Assembly (NCBI GenBank): GCA_040385875.1
Contig: JAZKGO010000040.1
Span: 1-64,000, forward strand
Reading direction: 5' to 3'
Source: JANMZR01 sp040385875
GTDB lineage: Bacteria; Bacteroidota; Bacteroidia; Cytophagales; Spirosomataceae
Length of the DNA stretch: 64,000 nt
Part shown: piece after piece, positions 14,560-22,978 of the stretch
How the letters are laid out: each line of letters starts with the position of its first letter
Position numbering within the stretch: position 1 is the first letter of the stretch
Notes under the pieces: generated by a model
The model's database searches: none
What the model was told of the DNA's origin: nothing
What the model saw: the letters and a program-made list of their open reading frames with translations, nothing else
Position numbers and translations under genes: made by a program

Positions 14560-16824
14560 GTGAATTATATACAAGGTCTGAACGAACCTCAGGCACAGGC
14601 GGTACAACATATCAAGGGTCCTTTAATGATTATTGCGGGGGCTGGCTCTGGCAAAACAAGGGTTTTAACCTATAGGACAGCCCATTTGATCAATGAGGGG
14701 GTGGATCCTTTTCGGATTCTGTTGCTGACGTTTACCAATAAAGCGGCAGGCGAAATGCGTAAACGGATTGAGGACGTGGTAGGTACCAATGCCCGTAATA
14801 TTTGGATGGGTACTTTTCACTCCGTTTTTGCAAAAATATTGCGTTTCGAATGCCGTGCCATTGGTTTTACACCCGATTTCTCCATCTATGATACCGACGA
14901 CTCCAAATCACTATTAAAAGCAATCATCAAAGAGCGAGGCTTGGACGATAAAATGTACAAACCTGCACTTGTTTTCAACCGAATTTCAGCAGCCAAAAAC
15001 CGACTGCTGGGAGCAGAAGAATATGCCAATAATCCAATGATATCAGCGGATGATGCAGCCGCTAGGCTCCCTGAAATCGGTAAACTATTTGTGCTATACC
15101 AGCAAAGAATGTTCAAAGCCAATGCCATGGACTTTGACGATTTGCTATTCAATACCAATATCCTTTTTCGTGATCATCCTGAAGTTTTGCATAAATACCA
15201 GCATAAATTTCAGCATGTGATGGTCGATGAGTTTCAGGACACAAATATTTCTCAGTATTTAATTACCAAAAAACTTTCGGCAGTTCATGAAAATATCTGC
15301 GTGGTGGGTGACGATGCTCAAAGTATCTATGCCTTCCGTGGAGCTGATATTCAAAATATACTGAACTTTGAAAAAGATTATAAAGACCTCACTACCATTA
15401 AGTTAGAGCAAAATTATCGGTCCACTAAAAACATTGTGGCAGCTGCTAATTCTGTAATTTCATTGAACAAAGCACAGCTCAGAAAAGAAGTTTGGACTGC
15501 CAACGACGAAGGCAATTTAATAGATGTATTCAAGGCCTCCTCTGACAACGAAGAAGGGCGATTGGTATCTACTTCTATTTTCGAAGCGAAGATGAACTTA
15601 GGTTTGGCCAATAACGATTTTGCCATTTTATATCGTACTAATGCCCAATCAAGAGCTTTTGAAGAGGCTTTAAGAAAACTGAATATCAAATACAGAATCA
15701 TTGGTGGGCTTTCTTTTTACCAGAGAAAAGAAATCAAAGATTTACTAGGTTATCTTAGATTTACAGTCAATCAGAACGATGAAGAGGCTTTTAAGCGAAT
15801 TATTAACCAGCCCAAAAGAGGTATTGGCGATACTACTATTGCGAAAATAGCTGTGACCGCAGCTGAAAATACGATGTCCATTTGGGAGGTCGTATCCAAT
15901 ATTAATGAATTTGGTGCTGGTCGTTTTTCACAAGCTATTGAAAATTTTTCAGACCTCATCAAAAGCTTCAAACTTTTGGTGGAGCAAGGGAAGGATGCCT
16001 ATCTGGTAGCCAAACAAATTGCCTCTGCGTCAGGTATATTGAGAGAGCTTTATGAGGACAAAACAATTGAAGGATTATCAAGATATCAAAACATTCAGGA
16101 ATTACTCAATGCCATCAAAGAATTTGTTGATAACCCTGAAAATGAGGACAAAAGCCTTTCTAATTTCTTGCAAACCGTAAGCCTAATTACAACCGCCGAC
16201 AATAAAGAAGACCCTAACGACAATGACCGTGTGACCATGATGACCATCCACGGAGCGAAGGGCTTGGAATTCAACCATGTATATATTGTGGGTTTGGAGG
16301 AGGATCTTTTCCCTAGTCAAATGATGCTACAAAGCAAAGCTGATTTGGAAGAAGAGCGACGATTATTTTATGTGGCAATCACCCGAGCTGAGAAAAAACT
16401 GTTTATGAGCTATGCCGAAAGTCGTTACCAATATGGGAGGCTAAAGCCCTGTGAACCAAGCCGTTTCTTGGAAGAGATTGATATAAAATTTCTCAATTAT
16501 TCCAAAAATAGTAAGAGAGCCTTTGAGGAAAAACAAAAACCCGGCCCGGCGTCTTTTATCAGAAATTTGAATCTGAAACCGGTGGCCACCGCTAACTCAA
16601 AACCTTTGACAATGATTAATCATACAGCAAGCGATGGCTATATTCCAAGTGACATGGCCGCATTGGCTGAGGGCCAAAAAGTAGAACATTTGAAGTTTGG
16701 TTATGGCCTAGTAAAAAAAATTGACACCAATGGCACCGACAAAAAGGCTATTATTCAATTTGACAAAGCCGGTGAAAAAACTTTGCTTTTAAGCTTTGCT
16801 AAGCTGCGGATTGTGGAAGGGTAA
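14560..16824 (+). CDS. pcrA: UvrD/PcrA-type superfamily 1 DNA helicase
   Basis: A 754-residue 3'-5' DNA helicase for nucleotide-excision and replication-fork repair. Motif I is GAGSGKTRVL (about residue 27), motif II VDEFQDTN (about 220), motif III GDDAQSIYAFRGA, motif IV EQNYRSTKNI, motif V MTIHGAKGLEF (about 565) and motif VI VAITRAEKKL. The C-terminal tail has a Tudor-like segment (HLKFGYGLVKKID) typical of PcrA. The start is GTG at 14560, chosen because MNYIQGLNEPQAQAV matches the normal N-terminus (Q-motif GLNEPQ). It is divergent from the GH3 gene. UvrD and PcrA are not cleanly separable in this phylum. Confidence 0.93.
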   Translation: MNYIQGLNEPQAQAVQHIKGPLMIIAGAGSGKTRVLTYRTAHLINEGVDPFRILLLTFTNKAAGEMRKRIEDVVGTNARNIWMGTFHSVFAKILRFECRAIGFTPDFSIYDTDDSKSLLKAIIKERGLDDKMYKPALVFNRISAAKNRLLGAEEYANNPMISADDAAARLPEIGKLFVLYQQRMFKANAMDFDDLLFNTNILFRDHPEVLHKYQHKFQHVMVDEFQDTNISQYLITKKLSAVHENICVVGDDAQSIYAFRGADIQNILNFEKDYKDLTTIKLEQNYRSTKNIVAAANSVISLNKAQLRKEVWTANDEGNLIDVFKASSDNEEGRLVSTSIFEAKMNLGLANNDFAILYRTNAQSRAFEEALRKLNIKYRIIGGLSFYQRKEIKDLLGYLRFTVNQNDEEAFKRIINQPKRGIGDTTIAKIAVTAAENTMSIWEVVSNINEFGAGRFSQAIENFSDLIKSFKLLVEQGKDAYLVAKQIASASGILRELYEDKTIEGLSRYQNIQELLNAIKEFVDNPENEDKSLSNFLQTVSLITTADNKEDPNDNDRVTMMTIHGAKGLEFNHVYIVGLEEDLFPSQMMLQSKADLEEERRLFYVAITRAEKKLFMSYAESRYQYGRLKPCEPSRFLEEIDIKFLNYSKNSKRAFEEKQKPGPASFIRNLNLKPVATANSKPLTMINHTASDGYIPSDMAALAEGQKVEHLKFGYGLVKKIDTNGTDKKAIIQFDKAGEKTLLLSFAKLRIVEG

Positions 16825-16937
16825 TTGATTTTTAGTTGTTAAGTTGTTGGCGCCCCAAATTTATATGGTATATAATCGCTTTTAAGAGCTAATATTTTGC
16901 ATCTTACAGTTCAATTCTTTTTGATAAACAATTAATC

Positions 16938-17279
16938 TCAAAGCAACTCCTTTTCATAAACCTCTTCCTTAAACCCAGCCAAAACCCCTTTATCAAACTC
17001 AACCACTGGTCTTTTGATGCTAGTAGGCTGGGCGATCATTAGTTTTATCATTTCTTCAGGAGTGGTTGGCTTTTCTTCTGCAGGTAATTCTTTGTAAGGA
17101 GTGCTGGCTTTATTGAAAAGCTTTTCGATTGGTACTTTTTTCAGCCAATTATCAATCTTTTTTTTAGTAACTCCCTCCTTTTTATAATCATGAAATTCAA
17201 ATTCAATCTCGTTTGATTTCAACCATTTAATAGCCTTTTGAACTGTATCACAATTAGGTATTCCGTAAATTTGTAGCAT
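16938..17279 (-). CDS. ArsC/Spx/YffB-family thioredoxin-fold protein
   Basis: A 113-residue single-domain protein. The N-terminus MLQIYGIPNCDTVQKAIKWL is the signature of the ArsC/Spx/YffB family, with one Cys (C10) where Spx has CxxC. The conserved KRPVVEFDKGVLAGF segment near the C-terminus matches the family's 'RPvv.....vlvGf' motif. Because the second Cys of Spx is absent, it is more like E. coli YffB, whose role is unclear, than a redox-sensing Spx. Arsenate reductase activity should not be assumed, since there is no arsenic gene nearby. It is convergent with the helicase gene and divergent from moxR. Confidence 0.85.
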   Translation of the reverse strand: MLQIYGIPNCDTVQKAIKWLKSNEIEFEFHDYKKEGVTKKKIDNWLKKVPIEKLFNKASTPYKELPAEEKPTTPEEMIKLMIAQPTSIKRPVVEFDKGVLAGFKEEVYEKELL

Positions 17280-17359
17280 TGTTTTTTTGCCCGAAATTAA
17301 CTCATTAAAAATAATTTTGGACTGATTTAGTTATATTTGTTAAAAATACATTCACAACA

Positions 17360-18319
17360 TTGAATCAAAATCAATTTAAAATAGCCAAAGCCATTGACGA
17401 AATGAGCAAAGTATTGGTAGGCCAAGAACACCTACTCAATCGTATGCTGATTGGCTTGTTCACTGGTGGCCATATCCTATTAGAAGGAGTACCTGGTCTA
17501 GCTAAATCACTGGCTGTAAATACTTTAGCTCGTGTATTGGATTTAGATTTTCATCGTATTCAATTCACTCCTGATTTACTGCCTGCTGATTTGGTAGGTA
17601 CCTTAATTTTCAATCGAAAAACCAACGATTTTGAAACTAAAAAAGGACCGATTTTCGCCAATGTAATATTGGCCGATGAAATCAATCGGGCCCCTGCAAA
17701 AGTGCAATCTGCTCTACTGGAAGCGATGCAAGAAAAGCAGGTGACTATTGGGGATACTTCTTTTAAACTAGACCGCCCCTTTTTGGTGCTCGCCACCCAA
17801 AACCCTGTAGAGCAAGAAGGTACTTACCCGCTACCCGAAGCTCAGGTAGACCGATTTATGATGAAAGTTCATGTGGACTATCTCAATAAAGAGGAAGAAT
17901 TGGAAGTTATGAGGCGAATGTCGAATATGAATTTTGACTATAAAGTACAGGCAATTTTGTCAAAAGCGGACATACAAAGTATCAAAAATGAGATTAATAG
18001 CGTGGCCATTTCTGATACACTGGAAAGATATATAATTGAACTAGTATTTGCCACTCGAAGCCCACTCAATTATGGCTTGAAAGAGGAGGCCAAATATATT
18101 CAATATGGTGCCTCACCACGAGCCACAATATTCATTAACCTAGCCTCAAAGGCGGTTGCATATATGAATAATCGGGATTATGTATTGCCTGAAGACATCA
18201 AAGAAGTGGCTCAGGATGTGCTTAATCACAGAATTATCCTTAACTACGAGGCAGAAGCAGATGACATCAGAACCTCACAAATAATTGATACCCTATTGAA
18301 TAAGATTGCAATAGGATAA
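17360..18319 (+). CDS. MoxR-family AAA+ ATPase
   Basis: A 319-residue AAA+ ATPase of the MoxR group, chaperone-like ATPases that often act with VWA-domain proteins in assembly of membrane or periplasmic complexes. Walker A is GVPGLAKS with K49, Walker B is ILADEINRAP, sensor 1 is LATQNPVEQEG and the helix 2 insert region is LLPADLVGTL. The start is TTG at 17360, the only candidate keeping the conserved N-terminus (IAKAIDEMSKVLVGQEHLL). The usual DUF58 and VWA partners are not adjacent here: the next gene is a TonB-like protein 29 bases downstream. A -7-like TATATTTG lies at 17332-17339. Confidence 0.93.
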   Translation: MNQNQFKIAKAIDEMSKVLVGQEHLLNRMLIGLFTGGHILLEGVPGLAKSLAVNTLARVLDLDFHRIQFTPDLLPADLVGTLIFNRKTNDFETKKGPIFANVILADEINRAPAKVQSALLEAMQEKQVTIGDTSFKLDRPFLVLATQNPVEQEGTYPLPEAQVDRFMMKVHVDYLNKEEELEVMRRMSNMNFDYKVQAILSKADIQSIKNEINSVAISDTLERYIIELVFATRSPLNYGLKEEAKYIQYGASPRATIFINLASKAVAYMNNRDYVLPEDIKEVAQDVLNHRIILNYEAEADDIRTSQIIDTLLNKIAIG

Positions 18320-18348
18320 ATCTATTAAATTTTCCATAAAACTAAAAA

Positions 18349-18843
18349 ATGGCAGTAATGAACCTAAATAATATTTTCTTAATTTTCATTTATTGTATTA
18401 TTTCTTTAGGAAGCATCTCAAAATCAAAATACCATTTCAAAATGAATGAGATATCATATAATTCTGAAAAGGAAATTGAAAAAATTAGACGGGATTCCTT
18501 AATAAAGAACACAGTAGATACGACAATAACACAAACCTTACCAGAATTTCCTGGAGGTCAAAAAGCCCTAGGACTTTTTCTGCAGAAAAATTTGAGATAC
18601 CCGATAGATGCTATGATAGGAAAAAAAGAAGGGAAAGTTTTGGTTCAATTTACAGTAAATACTAAAGGTGAAATTATAAACCCAACTATATTGAAAAGTG
18701 CTGGCAAAAGCTTAGATAATGAGGCATTGAGAATTGTAAAAACAATGCCTAATTGGAAGCCAGCAATGCTCAATAGACAACCTTTTGAATTAACACAAAC
18801 ATTGCCAATTTCATTTAATAATTTGGGGGTAATCAATCGATAA
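18349..18843 (+). CDS. TonB C-terminal-domain protein
   Basis: A 164-residue protein with a hydrophobic N-terminal anchor or signal (about residues 4-22) and a C-terminal TonB-like domain at about 65-160. The domain carries the family pattern FPGGQKALGLFLQKNLRYP, then KVLVQFTVNTKGEI, LDNEALRIVKTMPNWKPA and a final PISF strand. Canonical TonB has a long Pro-rich periplasmic spacer that is missing here, so this short form is better called an energy-transducer-like or TonB-domain protein. It follows moxR closely and its 3' end overlaps the convergent glycosyltransferase gene by 11 bases. ATG 18358 is an alternative start three codons in. Confidence 0.82.
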   Translation: MAVMNLNNIFLIFIYCIISLGSISKSKYHFKMNEISYNSEKEIEKIRRDSLIKNTVDTTITQTLPEFPGGQKALGLFLQKNLRYPIDAMIGKKEGKVLVQFTVNTKGEIINPTILKSAGKSLDNEALRIVKTMPNWKPAMLNRQPFELTQTLPISFNNLGVINR

Positions 18844-19786
18844 TCTCTCCATTTTTGATTACTTTCTTGATTAAAAACAGTGGTCTTTTTTTAACCTGAA
18901 AGAAAATTCTCAATACATATTCACCAATGATTCCCAGTGCTATTAATTGTACTCCTGCAAATAATATAATTACAAAAAGTAATGCCGTAAAGCCCTCTGG
19001 CACATAATCCTGAATAAAAAATTTCTTGAAAAGAACTGTCAGCAAATACATAGAGGCGATAATAAAAGTACCAATACCCATACTACTTACCAGCTTAATT
19101 GGAGCCTCACTAAAATTGAAAATACCATTATAAGCTAACTTGAAAAGTAGTTTTAAAGAATATTTTGATTCGCCAGCTGCTCGACTATCACGATCATATT
19201 CTACACCTATCTGCTTGAAGCCCACCCATGTGCGCATGCCCCGAAGGTATCTGCTCTCCTCCGGCATTTGGTTCATTACATTTATTATTCTTCTGGATAC
19301 TAATGAAAAGTCGCCAGAATCCAATGGAATATCGATATAGGAAATTGATTTTAAAATTCTGTAAAAAGTTGAATAGGCAGTTCTCTTGAGCCAACCTTCC
19401 TTACGCTTTTTTCGAACAGCATACACTACATCAAAACCCTTTTTAAGATATAAATAAAATTCTGAAAGTAGTTCTGGTGGGTCTTGCAAATCTCCATCAA
19501 TGATAAATGCACCTTCTGTACCCTCTGCTCGGGCCATCCCAGCCGTCACAGCGCTTTGGTGGCCATGATTTCTAGATAAAAAAAGGCAATGGTAGCGTTT
19601 ATCAGAAAGTGCTAAAGCCGCCATTAGTTCGGGAGTATTATCTTTGGAGCCGTCGTCAATCAATACCACTTCGATACTAATTGAACTGGAGTCCATCAAT
19701 TTATTGAGCCTTTCTACCAGAAGTGGAAACGTATCTTTTTCGTTATAAAGAGGGGCAATGATCGAAATCTGAGGTAAATCTTGCAT
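18833..19786 (-). CDS. GT2 polyprenyl-phosphate glycosyltransferase (GtrB/DpsF-like)
   Basis: A 317-residue membrane glycosyltransferase that probably moves a sugar from a nucleotide donor to undecaprenyl phosphate at the inner membrane. The catalytic GT-A domain covers about 1-225 with the N-terminal IIAPLYNEKDT, VLIDDGSKDNT, and the metal-binding DGDLQDPPE. Two membrane helices follow at about 230-255 (LVSSMGIGTFIIASMYLLTV) and 265-295 (LLFVIILFAGVQLIALGI), the standard GtrB layout. Such enzymes supply lipid-linked glucose or mannose for envelope glycan decoration. No matching flippase or second transferase is adjacent. Confidence 0.9.
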   Translation of the reverse strand: MQDLPQISIIAPLYNEKDTFPLLVERLNKLMDSSSISIEVVLIDDGSKDNTPELMAALALSDKRYHCLFLSRNHGHQSAVTAGMARAEGTEGAFIIDGDLQDPPELLSEFYLYLKKGFDVVYAVRKKRKEGWLKRTAYSTFYRILKSISYIDIPLDSGDFSLVSRRIINVMNQMPEESRYLRGMRTWVGFKQIGVEYDRDSRAAGESKYSLKLLFKLAYNGIFNFSEAPIKLVSSMGIGTFIIASMYLLTVLFKKFFIQDYVPEGFTALLFVIILFAGVQLIALGIIGEYVLRIFFQVKKRPLFLIKKVIKNGEIID

Positions 19787-19866
19787 TTATTGGGATTGGT
19801 AAATCATTCCAATTTTGGCCCAATTTTTAGTTCAAGCCAATATTTCTACAAAATTAATGAATATTT

Positions 19867-20337
19867 TCAAGGTATAGGTAAAACCTTCGATTCTTTAAAG
19901 GTTGAAAGTATTACCATTGTTTGGGTGCTGGCCACCTCCTCAATTTCATTTATTTTTTCCAACATCAGCTTTTGATAGGTAGAAATATCCTTAGAAATTA
20001 TTTTCAATAAAAAGTCACATGAGCCCGTAATATGGTGGCATTCAATTACTTCTGGTATAGCATTTATTTGTTCTACAAATGAATCAGTTACAGCTTTTTT
20101 ATGGCCTGTGAGCGTAATTTGTACAAAAGTGGTTACACCAAGGCCAATTTTTTCACGGTCGAGTTGCGCATGATAGCTCTGTATAATACCTAAAGTTTCT
20201 AGTTTCTTCACCCTCTCCAATGTGGGAGCTGGCGAAAGACCTATTTCTTTTGAGAGTTGCGCATTGGTAATTTTTGCATTTTCTTGAAGAATCTCTAATA
20301 CTTTTCGATCTGTGTTGTCCAGTTTATTTGTGCTCAT
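19867..20337 (-). CDS. Lrp/AsnC-family transcriptional regulator
   Basis: A 156-residue Lrp/AsnC regulator. The N-terminal helix-turn-helix (about 7-55) reads LDNTDRKVLEILQENAKITN, then LSKEIGLSPAPTLERVKKLE. The C-terminal RAM/ligand-binding domain (about 70-145) contains GLGVTTFVQITLTGH and VIECHHITGSCDFLLKI, the usual effector-pocket region. Such proteins sense amino acids and regulate their metabolism and often their own gene. It is transcribed divergently from the Rrf2 gene across a 247-base spacer holding a -7-like element for each. Confidence 0.93.
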   Translation of the reverse strand: MSTNKLDNTDRKVLEILQENAKITNAQLSKEIGLSPAPTLERVKKLETLGIIQSYHAQLDREKIGLGVTTFVQITLTGHKKAVTDSFVEQINAIPEVIECHHITGSCDFLLKIISKDISTYQKLMLEKINEIEEVASTQTMVILSTFKESKVLPIP

Positions 20338-20360
20338 AATTACTTTTATAATATTTTGTG

Positions 20361-20384
20361 CAAAGCTAATATATTCGACTCAAA
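20361..20384 (-). promoter_or_regulatory. Candidate promoter of the Lrp gene
   Basis: On the minus strand TAGCTTTG (20368-20361) matches TAnnTTTG exactly, 24 bases upstream of the ATG. The nearest TTTG (20384-20381) is only 12 bases upstream of it, shorter than the usual 17-23, so the -33 assignment is doubtful. Confidence 0.4.
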
Positions 20385-20518
20385 TCATAAAAATATTTCG
20401 TAAAAAACCATTTTTATAGAATAATATTTGTCAAATATTGAATTATTCATTGGGAAAATTTGGTAAAACCAACCTAAAGTTTATTTCTAATCATATTTTT
20501 TAAAAAGTTTAAAACATT

Positions 20519-20542
20519 TTTGTAAAAAAATTATTAGATTTG
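20519..20542 (+). promoter_or_regulatory. Candidate promoter of the Rrf2 gene
   Basis: TAGATTTG at 20535-20542 is an exact -7 match, 42 bases before the ATG. A TTTG lies 12 bases upstream of it (20519-20522), again a short spacing. Confidence 0.4.
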
Positions 20543-20584
20543 AGTTAATTCGAGACCAGATTCGGATTGTTTTTAAGTTAAAAA

Positions 20585-21007
20585 ATGATTTCAAAAAAGG
20601 CAAAATATGCATTAAAAGCATTAAAAGTTTTAGCCGAAAACTTTGAGAAAGGGCCATTATTAATTTCGCATATTGCAGAAGCAGAGAAAATCCCAAAAAA
20701 ATTTTTGGAGGCAATTTTATTGGAACTTCGAAATCATGGTTTATTGCAAAGCCAAAAAGGGAAAGGCGGTGGCTATTACCTTCGTCAAGATCCAAAAACA
20801 ATCACTTTTGCTAAAGTGATAAGAGTGATCGACGGCCCGATTGCACCAGCACTATGTGTTTCTTTGCATTTTTATGGAAAATGTGACGACTGTGCCGACG
20901 AAGAAAACTGCACTCTTCGTAATGTTTTAGTGGACTGGCGTGATGCCAATTTAGCCGTATTAGAAAAGAAAACTGTGGCTGACCTGTTGGAAGGTAGTCA
21001 TGAGTAG
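20585..21007 (+). CDS. Rrf2-family transcriptional regulator with Cys cluster
   Basis: A 140-residue Rrf2 regulator. The winged helix covers residues 1-70, with KFLEAILLELRNHGLLQSQ as recognition region and the wing GKGGGYYLRQDP. The C-terminal part holds four cysteines, C91, C100, C103 and C109, in CVSLHFYGKCDDCADEENC. IscR, NsrR and RsrR of this family use three such cysteines to bind an Fe-S cluster, so an Fe-S or redox sensor is a reasonable inference. No Fe-S assembly or sulfur genes lie next to it that would show the regulon. It is divergent from Lrp. Confidence 0.93.
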   Translation: MISKKAKYALKALKVLAENFEKGPLLISHIAEAEKIPKKFLEAILLELRNHGLLQSQKGKGGGYYLRQDPKTITFAKVIRVIDGPIAPALCVSLHFYGKCDDCADEENCTLRNVLVDWRDANLAVLEKKTVADLLEGSHE

Positions 21008-21029
21008 TAAGGGGTACAAGTGGTAAGTG

Positions 21030-21207
21030 GAGAGTCGTAAGTCAAAAAGTTGTAAGTCAATTTTATCTAGTTTATGACTTTTCTAAACCCTCTTGAAGGC
21101 TAGTAATTGACTCTCTATCAATCGAATGGGCCACACTTGCATTCACCCAAGTGCGTCAAGAATAATATTTTTGACTTTTCTTGACTTACAACTTACGACT
21201 CTCTCAC
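21030..21207. repeat. Inverted repeat in the Rrf2-DUF4301 spacer
   Basis: The left arm GAGAGTCGTAAGTCAA starts at 21030 and continues with AAAGTTGTAAGTCAA to 21060. The right arm (21181-21207) is TTGACTTACAACTTACGACT followed by CTCTC, the reverse complement of GAGAGTCGTAAGT plus GTTGTAAGTCAA. The two arms enclose about 120 bases with no gene. The left arm has a small internal direct repeat (GTAAGTCAA twice). No transposase is present, so a non-autonomous dispersed element is possible. Confidence 0.55.
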
Positions 21208-21213
21208 TAAAAA

Positions 21214-22686
21214 CTATTGATGCTCCTCTCTCAACAAATCATTAATTGTTTTTACAGGATTGAAAGTAATCAACGGCACTTCCACAAATATAGTGTTCCA
21301 ATCGGCCATGGAGCCATTCCAAAGGCCGGGAAGTTCTTGGGCTTTCAGTGATTTCCCATCTTTTGATTTTTCTGTATTGAAACCCGTTTTGGGATCTGAA
21401 TAGTTCATCAAATTGAACTTATTACCTTCAAAATCCTTGGTAGCGCATACCAAATCCACTGGGTTGAAATGGGTTGAATTGGTAAATATTTCCTTTTGAG
21501 CGGGGTCTTTTAGGTCTACCTGAGCCGATTCCACCACTTGCAATGAAGAAGTACCATCAGAATTTTTACACCAAAAAGGACCACCGCCGGGCTCTCCCTG
21601 ATTCTTTACCATTCCACAAATTCTGATGGGTCGATTCAATTTATCAAAATAATAATGAGCCTGTTCTTGACTACTTTTATCTAATAAGCCATTGGGTGCT
21701 TCAATGCAAAGTGTTTTTTGTAAATAAAGATCTATCTCGTCTATCTCAGAAAGTGTTGGGCTGCCGTATTTTAAAATGTTTAAGTAGCCAAATACCTTTG
21801 ATTGTATTTCCAGAATCAAACCTGCCAATGCTTTTTTATAAGAAAAGGTCTCCTCTTTTATTCTATCAGGGACTACATTATCGATATTTTTGATAAAAAT
21901 AATGTCCGCTTCTATTTCATTAAGGTTTTCTAAAAGAGCCCCATGCCCTGCCGGTCTGAAAAGGAGCGATCCATCGGCTTCCAAAAACGGTGTATTGTCC
22001 AAGTTAACGGCAATGGTATCGGTAGATGACTTTTGTTCTGAATAAGAGATGTCAAAACTTAGGTTGTACAATTTTTCATAATATCCTAATTTAGAGGCTA
22101 ATAGGTCCTGAAATTTTGATTTGTGCTCTGGAGAAACTGTCAAATGCAAATACACTTTCCCATTTGAATTGGCATAATTGGCTCCCTCCACTAAATGCTC
22201 TTCAACAGGGGTGCGGGATCCTTCAGGGTATTGATGGAAAGCTAAAAGTCCTTTTGGCAATGACCCATAACCGAGTCCCTCATCTGTAAGAAGAGATTTC
22301 AAAATAGTTGCTTTATCCTCATTATTGGCTATCTTTTTTAGCTCCTCAGCAAAAGCAAATTCCTCTAATCTTTCAAAAAATTGATCTACAGATTTGTCAA
22401 ACTTGCCTTCTTCCAATGCCGCAAATAGCGATTTAAACATCCGGCTAGCGGCACCAGAGGCTGGCACAAACTTTACAATTTTTAAGGTAGCTGATTTTTC
22501 AGTATATAATTCTTTATAACTATCAATCTGTCTGTCAGATAGCCGTACGATTCCATCTCCAATGATAGCCGCTCTTTTAAGTGGCATATAAGGAAAGCCT
22601 TCAACAAAATACTGGATTTGCTTTTCTACTTTTGAAATCGTACTTCCTTGACTTTCAATCTGAATCTTATTTTTTTCTGAAAACAT
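21214..22686 (-). CDS. DUF4301-family protein
   Basis: A 490-residue cytoplasmic protein (no signal or membrane segment) matching DUF4301, a family almost restricted to Bacteroidota. Recognisable segments are FVPASGAASRMFKSLFAALE, LLAFHQYPEGSRTPVEEHLVEG, LFRPAGHGALLENLNEI, ADIIFIKNIDNVVPD, CGMVKNQGEPGGGPFWCKN and LPGLWNGSMADWNTIFVEVP. The pattern of a nucleotide-binding-like Gly-rich loop, a HGALLENL motif and an 'NiDN' strand resembles sugar nucleotidyltransferase folds (UDP-sugar pyrophosphorylase-like), but no activity is established. It stands alone between intergenic spacers. I am sure of the family and not of the function. Confidence 0.85.
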   Translation of the reverse strand: MFSEKNKIQIESQGSTISKVEKQIQYFVEGFPYMPLKRAAIIGDGIVRLSDRQIDSYKELYTEKSATLKIVKFVPASGAASRMFKSLFAALEEGKFDKSVDQFFERLEEFAFAEELKKIANNEDKATILKSLLTDEGLGYGSLPKGLLAFHQYPEGSRTPVEEHLVEGANYANSNGKVYLHLTVSPEHKSKFQDLLASKLGYYEKLYNLSFDISYSEQKSSTDTIAVNLDNTPFLEADGSLLFRPAGHGALLENLNEIEADIIFIKNIDNVVPDRIKEETFSYKKALAGLILEIQSKVFGYLNILKYGSPTLSEIDEIDLYLQKTLCIEAPNGLLDKSSQEQAHYYFDKLNRPIRICGMVKNQGEPGGGPFWCKNSDGTSSLQVVESAQVDLKDPAQKEIFTNSTHFNPVDLVCATKDFEGNKFNLMNYSDPKTGFNTEKSKDGKSLKAQELPGLWNGSMADWNTIFVEVPLITFNPVKTINDLLREEHQ

Positions 22687-22978
22687 TTTCTTGACTATTT
22701 TAGTTATTTAGAGCTAACCTTTGAAGTATAAAAATTATAAATCCTTGTCCATTTTTAGATATTATCAGCAATCTTTCCTCCACAACTCTATTCGAAAAAT
22801 CTAAAATAAATCAATTTGAATACAATAATAATTGTTTTTTTTGTTTCTAAATTGGAGAGTCCTAAAATTTTTGAATAAATAGTTATTAAAATATATTTCT
22901 CTAAAAACCTTTCCGATTGTAATTTTGAGCGAGTCAATCTGAATTAATTTGAATGATTGCTTAAAAAAACTAAACAAT

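Noticed and set aside
16938..17279. Arsenate reductase
   Set aside because: Only the general ArsC/Spx fold is supported. There is no ars operon nearby and the catalytic context is YffB-like.
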